NCBI GenBank assembly: GCA_026826555.1
Contig: JAKSZT010054334.1
Coordinates: 33,975,081 to 34,039,080 of the forward strand
Length of the DNA stretch: 64,000 nucleotides
Source: Tolypeutes matacus
Lineage: Eukaryota > Chordata > Mammalia > Cingulata > Chlamyphoridae
Reading direction: 5' to 3'
This document shows, in pieces, positions 58,765 to 64,000 of the stretch. Within the stretch, counting starts at the first letter, position 1. Every line of letters starts with the position of its first letter. Position numbers and translations under genes: made by a program. A model generated the notes under the pieces. The model worked only from the letters and a program-made list of their open reading frames with translations. It made no database searches and was not told the DNA's origin.

Positions 58765-58905
58765 ATTCAGTTCTTGGCTCTGTTTCTTCTTAGTTGTGTG
58801 ACTTCTCTGGGCCTTAATTTCCTCATATATAAAATTGGATCATGATACCTGGTCAATGGACTCCCAGGATTTTTGTGAGAATCAAATTAAAATCTGTAAG
58901 GGGAA
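58765..58905 (+). repeat. MIR SINE
   Basis: TTGGCTCTGTTTCTTCTTAGTTGTGTGACTT, then GGGCCTTAATTTCCTCATA, is the MIR centre. Confidence 0.8.
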
Positions 58906-59249
58906 AATATTTTAGAATATGTTATCATAATTATTGTTCTTCTTGAGCAGATATCTTTTTAAAAATATGACTTGCACAACCTAATATTTCCTATTTCTGC
59001 CTTGCAACCAGGAAAGAGACAAAGGACTCAAATATAGTAATCATATTAACTTCCATTTCCTATACTGTGGACTATATTTTTCTATTAATATTTCTACAGT
59101 AGTATTGAATATATATCTTTAATTGTAAGCTACCTCAAATCCTTTTATGGAAGCAGATGGAGTATGTGTCATCAAGTGAAAATTCAATAAGAAGCTAATA
59201 TATTCCTGAAAGTTAATTTTATTGGAAACCAGGGATATTTATTATATAT

Positions 59250-59505
59250 TTCTATAAATAATAATAGCTCATATTTATTGAATTCTTATTGTGGGTTCGA
59301 TTCTATGCTAAGTGCTTAAAGACATTATATTTTTAAACTTACAGCAAACCGATGAGATAGATACTCATTATCTGAGTTTGTTGAGGAGAGGAAAATTGGG
59401 TTTAAGGAGATTCAACACATCATCTGGCTAGTTAGTGGCTCTAGTAGACATTCTAACTTAGGAAGCCTGACTCCTAAGCCAGTTGCTTAACCCCTCTCTT
59501 ACCCT
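59250..59505 (-). repeat. MIR SINE, antisense, nearly full length
   Basis: ATAGCTCATATTTATTGAATTC, TGCTAAGTGCTTAAAGACATTA, GATGAGATAGATACTC, CATCTGGCTAGTTAGTGGC and GAAGCCTGACTCCTAAGCC are consecutive reversed MIR landmarks. Confidence 0.8.
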
Positions 59506-59791
59506 GCAAAACATTTGGGTGAATTTCAGACATTCAACATATTAGAAGTAAGAGAAATGCAATAGGGCTGGAGAAAAATCATTACTTTGAATTTTTTTAT
59601 TGCAATGATTAATCATTTTTTCCAGGATTTTTTTCCTTGATATTTTCCCTAAAATTTTCTAGTCTATGCTTATCTCATTATCTTATTCTTTTAATCAGAA
59701 GTCATTCACTGTCCTTTTTTACTCTTAAACTGTGCTGAATCTTATACTATGTCCAGTTTGAGTATTGCTCAGTCCTATGTGAATAAATGTT

Positions 59792-60016
59792 TAATAATGT
59801 ATTTTATTTTATTATTATTATTATTATTTAAAGATTTTATTTATTTATTCATTTATCCCCCCCCTTGTTGCTTGTGCTCGCTGGGTCAGCTAACCACGCC
59901 GTGCGGGCAGGCTTGCCTTCACCAGGAGGCCCGGGGAACTGAACCCAGGGCCTCCCATATGGTAAACGGGAGCCCTACTGATTGAGCCACAGCCGCTTCC
60001 CTAATAATGTATTTTA
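59792..60016 (-). mobile_element. DAS-type tRNA SINE, antisense
   Basis: TAATAATGTATTTTA flanks it at 59792-59806 and 60002-60016. On the minus strand it starts GGGAAGCGGCTGTGGCTC with box A TGGCTCAATCAG, a box B-like GGTTCAGTTCC near 59947-59937, and a tail of ATAAATAAAA and (TAA)n units. A C-run at 59858-59865 is notable. Confidence 0.9.
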
Positions 60017-60715
60017 AACTGATTCCAGTGATTATCATTCCATTTCCTAAAATATTTTTTAGTTTTGTGTTTTTTGCATATTCTGTGATATTCTTGAATC
60101 CCAAATTAATAGCAACCCTTACATGTGATCTTGCCTTTAAAGATATTATTTGAACCCATTCTGTGCTGCCCATGTTTCTTTATTCTTTTTCTTTCACTTT
60201 TTCTTTGGACTCAGATTCATTCAGTTTTTTGAACAGTGAATTTATGAACCTGTACAGATATTCTTTCCTTATTCTAAAACCTCTATTTCTAAAAAAAAGT
60301 AAAGTTACATCATGAAAACTTTCAGTTTACAGAGTGATTCATGATAGCATTCCTTAAAAATCATTTTCCTTAGCTCATTAAAATATCATTTGATTTATAA
60401 GCAATTTTCAAAAATATATGCATTGGTTAAGTGTGAGCCATTTTTTTTTTGCTGGTAATAAGAAATATGCCAGAAGCCAATATTTGCTTTTTTAAAAATT
60501 TGTTTAAATTATTTTACAGGACAAAATCTTTTTGATATATATGTAGTATTGACAGAAAATGGAATTGACATGACCTGAATCTCTAACTGCATGATGAATA
60601 TATCTGGATTAACATCTCATCAATTTTGTAAAAATGCTCCTCGTTTATGCGGGCTGTATCTCTGTTTGTAAAGTGATCCTGGAATTAACCTTTTCTGTTA
60701 TCTTCAGTGAGTCTT
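60017..60715. other. Unique AT-rich DNA
   Basis: No feature recognised. Confidence 0.45.
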
Positions 60716-61395
60716 AAGTTCTTCCTTTCACTTTCATGTGTTTTACAGCATTTAGCAGTGTGTCTGGCACTTCGTAAATACTTGATAAACTGTAGCTATT
60801 CATCTATTTCTTATTCTTATTGCATACCTCAAATCTAAGTCATTATCATTTATTATAACCTTCCGATTTGTCTTCTGTACTGTGATATCTTCCCTCTCCA
60901 TCTTATTGGCCTATACTGGACTAATAGTTTGAAAAATATGATGTGCATACAGGATCCTCTAGAAAAAGGTCTCAGGGATCTGGATAACCTACCAACTTCT
61001 TTAACTTCTCTTTCAATTTATCTCCGAATAGCCTCCTCACACTTCTTTCAGGCTATTCTCCCCATAAATCTTCTGCTCATCTCTAACTTGTCAGCTCGTA
61101 GTTTCCCATACCTAACCTGCTCAACTTCATGAATTCTTTCCCTTTGCTTGCAATTCCCTCCCAGCTTCTCCACTTGTTTTTCATTGTTCTCCTTCCTTCA
61201 GGCTCCACCCTCAGATTGCTCCAGCAGTTAATACCTGAACCACCGATTTCACATTTGCTGTTATGCATTGGAGTTTAGCCTTTCTCCTATGTGCCCTGAC
61301 TCACCAAAGAGTGGTGTCTCTTGAAGGTAGCAATCATCTCTAACTTTGCCATCTACGTGGTAGTTCATCAATAAGAGTTTGTGAGTAATAACACT
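60716..61395 (+). repeat. L2-like LINE fragments, diverged
   Basis: TTTAGCAGTGTGTCTGGCAC near 60753 is an L2 3' end. About 60850-61395 (GCCTCCTCACACTTC, CTTCAGGCTCCACCC, GTGTCTCTTGAAGGTAGC) follows the order of another L2 3' region, weakly. Confidence 0.45.
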
Positions 61396-62400
61396 CCTTT
61401 CTTCTTACTAGAGACAGAAATATCTAGGCTTACAGTACAGGTATGAATAATATTATTGTTTTGGCTTGCTTTCCTCTCCAGATCCATACATAAGCTTCTT
61501 TGCTTTTTCATATGGTTTCATAACACCCCCAGATCTTTGCTTCCCTCTCAGACATAGCAGTTGAGGCCTGGGTACTGCTCCTTAGGGAAAGCCCCCCTCC
61601 TTTATGCTTTCAAGCTGAAATGAATCTAAAGTTAACCAGGCCAATAGTCTCAGCTCATTGCTGTCTGCTGTCAAATGTTTTGACAAGAATGATCTCTCAT
61701 CTACTTTTTTATATCTTTCTTAGGAACTTTTATTCCCCTCTTATCTCATGACTTACGTTTTATCCAGCAATTAAAATAAAGATCTTCCTTTATTTATGAA
61801 CCACCTCTGATAACTCTTAAAAGAGAGAGAGAAAGACAAGGCAAACTAATTTGGGGAGGTTTTTTTGGATAATTTTATTTACAATTGTTTAAGAAAATAT
61901 AGCTGAATATAAAGCACTGCACAATTTATAATAGAAATAGTCTTCCTCAACCCCCCAATCTGTTTGATGAAAGCAGACACTTTATTAAGTATATCCAGTT
62001 AGTTCACCTGGAGAAACATCCAGTTTAGAAACATTTAGCTTTACTAAAAGAAACAAAATACAGTGGAAGAAAAAAACTGCTTTAATACACTCATGGACTT
62101 TTATTGATTCAGTGAGCAGGTGAGGAAGAGAAGCAATTCTTTATTACCAAATTATAAAGTACGATCAAATTTGAAGCAGAGAAAATATTGAACTTTTTGC
62201 TAGGAAAAAAAAAAAATGATTTGAAGCCCTGGTGATCACACAGAGAATCCAGACAATTTGACAGGTATGAATTTATCTCACTTATGAATGAATAACCTTT
62301 GTAACTCACTTGGGACTTAAATATTCCAAACACATTTCCCTGGAAACACTTCAAAAGGCATAGTTCATTTGTGTCTTTACCAAACAGCCTCTTCAGTTAC
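61396..62400. other. Unique non-coding DNA
   Basis: No repeat recognised. It lies downstream (minus-strand sense) of the possible exon at 62401-62484 and would be its intron if that exon is real. Confidence 0.4.
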
Positions 62401-62484
62401 CTTTAGTTTGCGGCTTTGTGGTTTGAGCACAGACTTGAAAGTTTGAAAATTAACATAGTTAAAGCTTGCCAGCAGGTTTTCCTC
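62401..62484 (-). other. Possible 84-bp coding exon
   Basis: On the minus strand a pyrimidine-rich acceptor CTTGTTTCATTCTTACAG precedes 62484 and the donor AAAG|GTAACTG follows 62401. The segment is exactly 28 codons, open in phase 0, and reads like protein (EENLLASFNYVNFQTFKSVL and then a basic end). A second frame is stopped by an early TAA and the third only at its end. The gene was not recognised and no partner exon was found in the window. A chance pairing of splice-like sites cannot be excluded. Confidence 0.35.
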
Positions 62485-63940
62485 CTGTAAGAATGAAACA
62501 AGAATGACTCTTTGATTATTTGATGGTTTAAACAGCTTCTTTTACCTCTGAAATAAGGAAACTTCACTGATATTAGTCACAAAATTTCTGCTCTGTCTAT
62601 GAAAAAGGAAACATTTCCCCCATATTATATATAACAGTCCAGAATGATTTAGTTGAGCTCCATATAGTTCTTAGAGATTTGCTGAAAAAGACACTATTTA
62701 AAAAAAGAAAAAGATCTGGGATTACAGGTCAAGTAGAATGATAGTTTTAGAAAGTTTGTTACAAATATTATTTCAGAATCATAAAGTACAAGAGCACTTT
62801 CAGCATTGTCCTGTCCTCTGAATGCTGGGAGGCCAGAAGGCTGCTTCTTGGAGCTTAGAACTGATCATATTATTTCCTTTTCCCCACTCTTAGGTACGGA
62901 CACTTGCTGAATATTGCTGAGGGAGTCAACTGTTGTGTCAAATCTGTTCCTGATTTTCAAATGATAATATTTAAAAACGTTGCATGCATAAGCACAAATA
63001 AGATGGTAGTATTCAACTAAAAATAAGTTTATTTGAGGTGTCTGGAAATTTTCTTTCATGTTTAAGACTGAAATTTCACTGCTTTACTCTTATTGCCTAG
63101 AAAGATTTCATGGGGAAAGAAGGATTTCCGTTCCTATGGAAAAAAGAGACCTGTCCATTCTAGGTTTGAAGATCTTTATGAAAATAGGACATAGAAAGAT
63201 ACATAGTTAAAATAAAAATTTTAAATTTAACTTTCAGCTGTTGAAATTTAACCCACATTTACCTTTTTGCCCTATTAGAAGTAACTATTCATTTTAATGA
63301 CATTATTTTAGTCAACCCCCTTGATTTCGGGATAAATATGCTTTTGTGTCTTTAACAAAGGGTAAAGGCCATATATCAGGATAAGCATGATTCCCCACCC
63401 CCTTTTCCAGCTCATTTTCTAAAGGACTACTTTTATTGCAAATCTGGCAATCTCTTGGACCACTTCTACCAGGTTTCTTCCCCTTCCTGCCAAGGATCTC
63501 TATCTTCTGCCACCACACGTTTACTGGTGAGAGAATGTCAACAATCCTCTTGACTCAAATAACAAGTTGACATCTCCAGCCCCTACCTAGCTTCACTCCT
63601 GCAATCCCAAGGGTGGTTAGATGCATAAACGTGTTTGAAACTGCACTCCCCATCCTTCCATCATCTACTCCTAAAATCAGACTCTCTCGTTGGTTCTTCT
63701 ATTTCTGTTCATGATACCATGAGGCTGTACAATGAAGGATATTTTAGGTTTCTTTTGGTTTGGGATAATTTTGTTGCAATGAACAGACATCCATTCAAAC
63801 TAGCTTAAGCAAAAGAAGACATCTGAGGAAGGATGCAGGGCATCTGACTGTGCTGTAGACAGAAGGAGATGCTGGGTCTCTTTCGGGAGTCAGAAGCTGG
63901 TCGTTCAGCTAGACCAAGGCAAATACTCTCCCTCCCATCT
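62485..63940. other. Unique non-coding DNA
   Basis: No repeat family assigned with confidence. A segment at about 63740-63900 (CATCCATTCAAACTAGCTTAAGC) recalls an old mammalian interspersed repeat that I could not name. Confidence 0.4.
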
Positions 63941-64000
63941 ATTTTATTTTATTTTTTATTTTTATTTATTTTTAAAAGATACTTAGATTATATAAATGTT
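63941..64000 (-). repeat. L1 3' tail, antisense, cut by the window edge
   Basis: (TTTTA)n followed by AAAGATACTTAGATTATATAAATG matches the start of the element at 39225-39262. The element continues outside the window. Confidence 0.6.

Overview
The window is vertebrate nuclear DNA, and the repeats point to a xenarthran mammal, most likely an armadillo close to Dasypus. Four tRNA-derived SINEs of the DAS type, known from the nine-banded armadillo, sit at 35258-35359, 50051-50502, 53381-53480 and 59807-60001. Three of them have clean target-site duplications. Around them are mammal-wide MIR, L2, L1M, MaLR/ERVL and hAT relics. The DNA is AT-rich with scattered short frames and no gene that can be followed from start to stop, so this is intergenic or deep-intronic sequence.

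Layout. From 1 to about 24 kb the sequence is mostly unique, with old MIR/L2 fragments, one old LTR, one old L1 tail and no DAS SINE. Several blocks (3190-3510, 8440-8720, 9480-9720, 12180-12430, 15440-15830) have the texture of conserved regulatory DNA, but this cannot be proven from one sequence. From 24287 to 26367 lies a GC-rich processed copy of CCDC137 on the minus strand. It has a poly-A tail (poly-T on +), a 9-bp target-site duplication and clear disablement. From 28.8 to 60 kb the window is a retroelement-rich patchwork: solo LTRs with 5-bp duplications, two ERVL internal fragments in opposite orientation, an L1 5' end with a second L1 tail inserted in it, a long antisense L2 split by two LTRs and a SINE, and an MLT1-type LTR split by a 952-bp retroposon. 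From 60 to 64 kb the sequence is again sparse in repeats, with one possible 84-bp coding exon on the minus strand (62401-62484), and it runs into an L1 tail at the right edge.

Nothing here forms a pathway or operon. The strongest results are the insertion histories that can be read base by base: the CCDC137 retrocopy, two retroposons sharing a 3' tail but not a 5' body, a nearly bare poly-A insertion flanked by a 16-bp duplication, a DAS SINE with an 18-bp internal minisatellite, and a roughly 175-bp inverted duplication. Two short exon candidates are flagged with low confidence. Repeat family names rest on recognition by eye, not on a library search.
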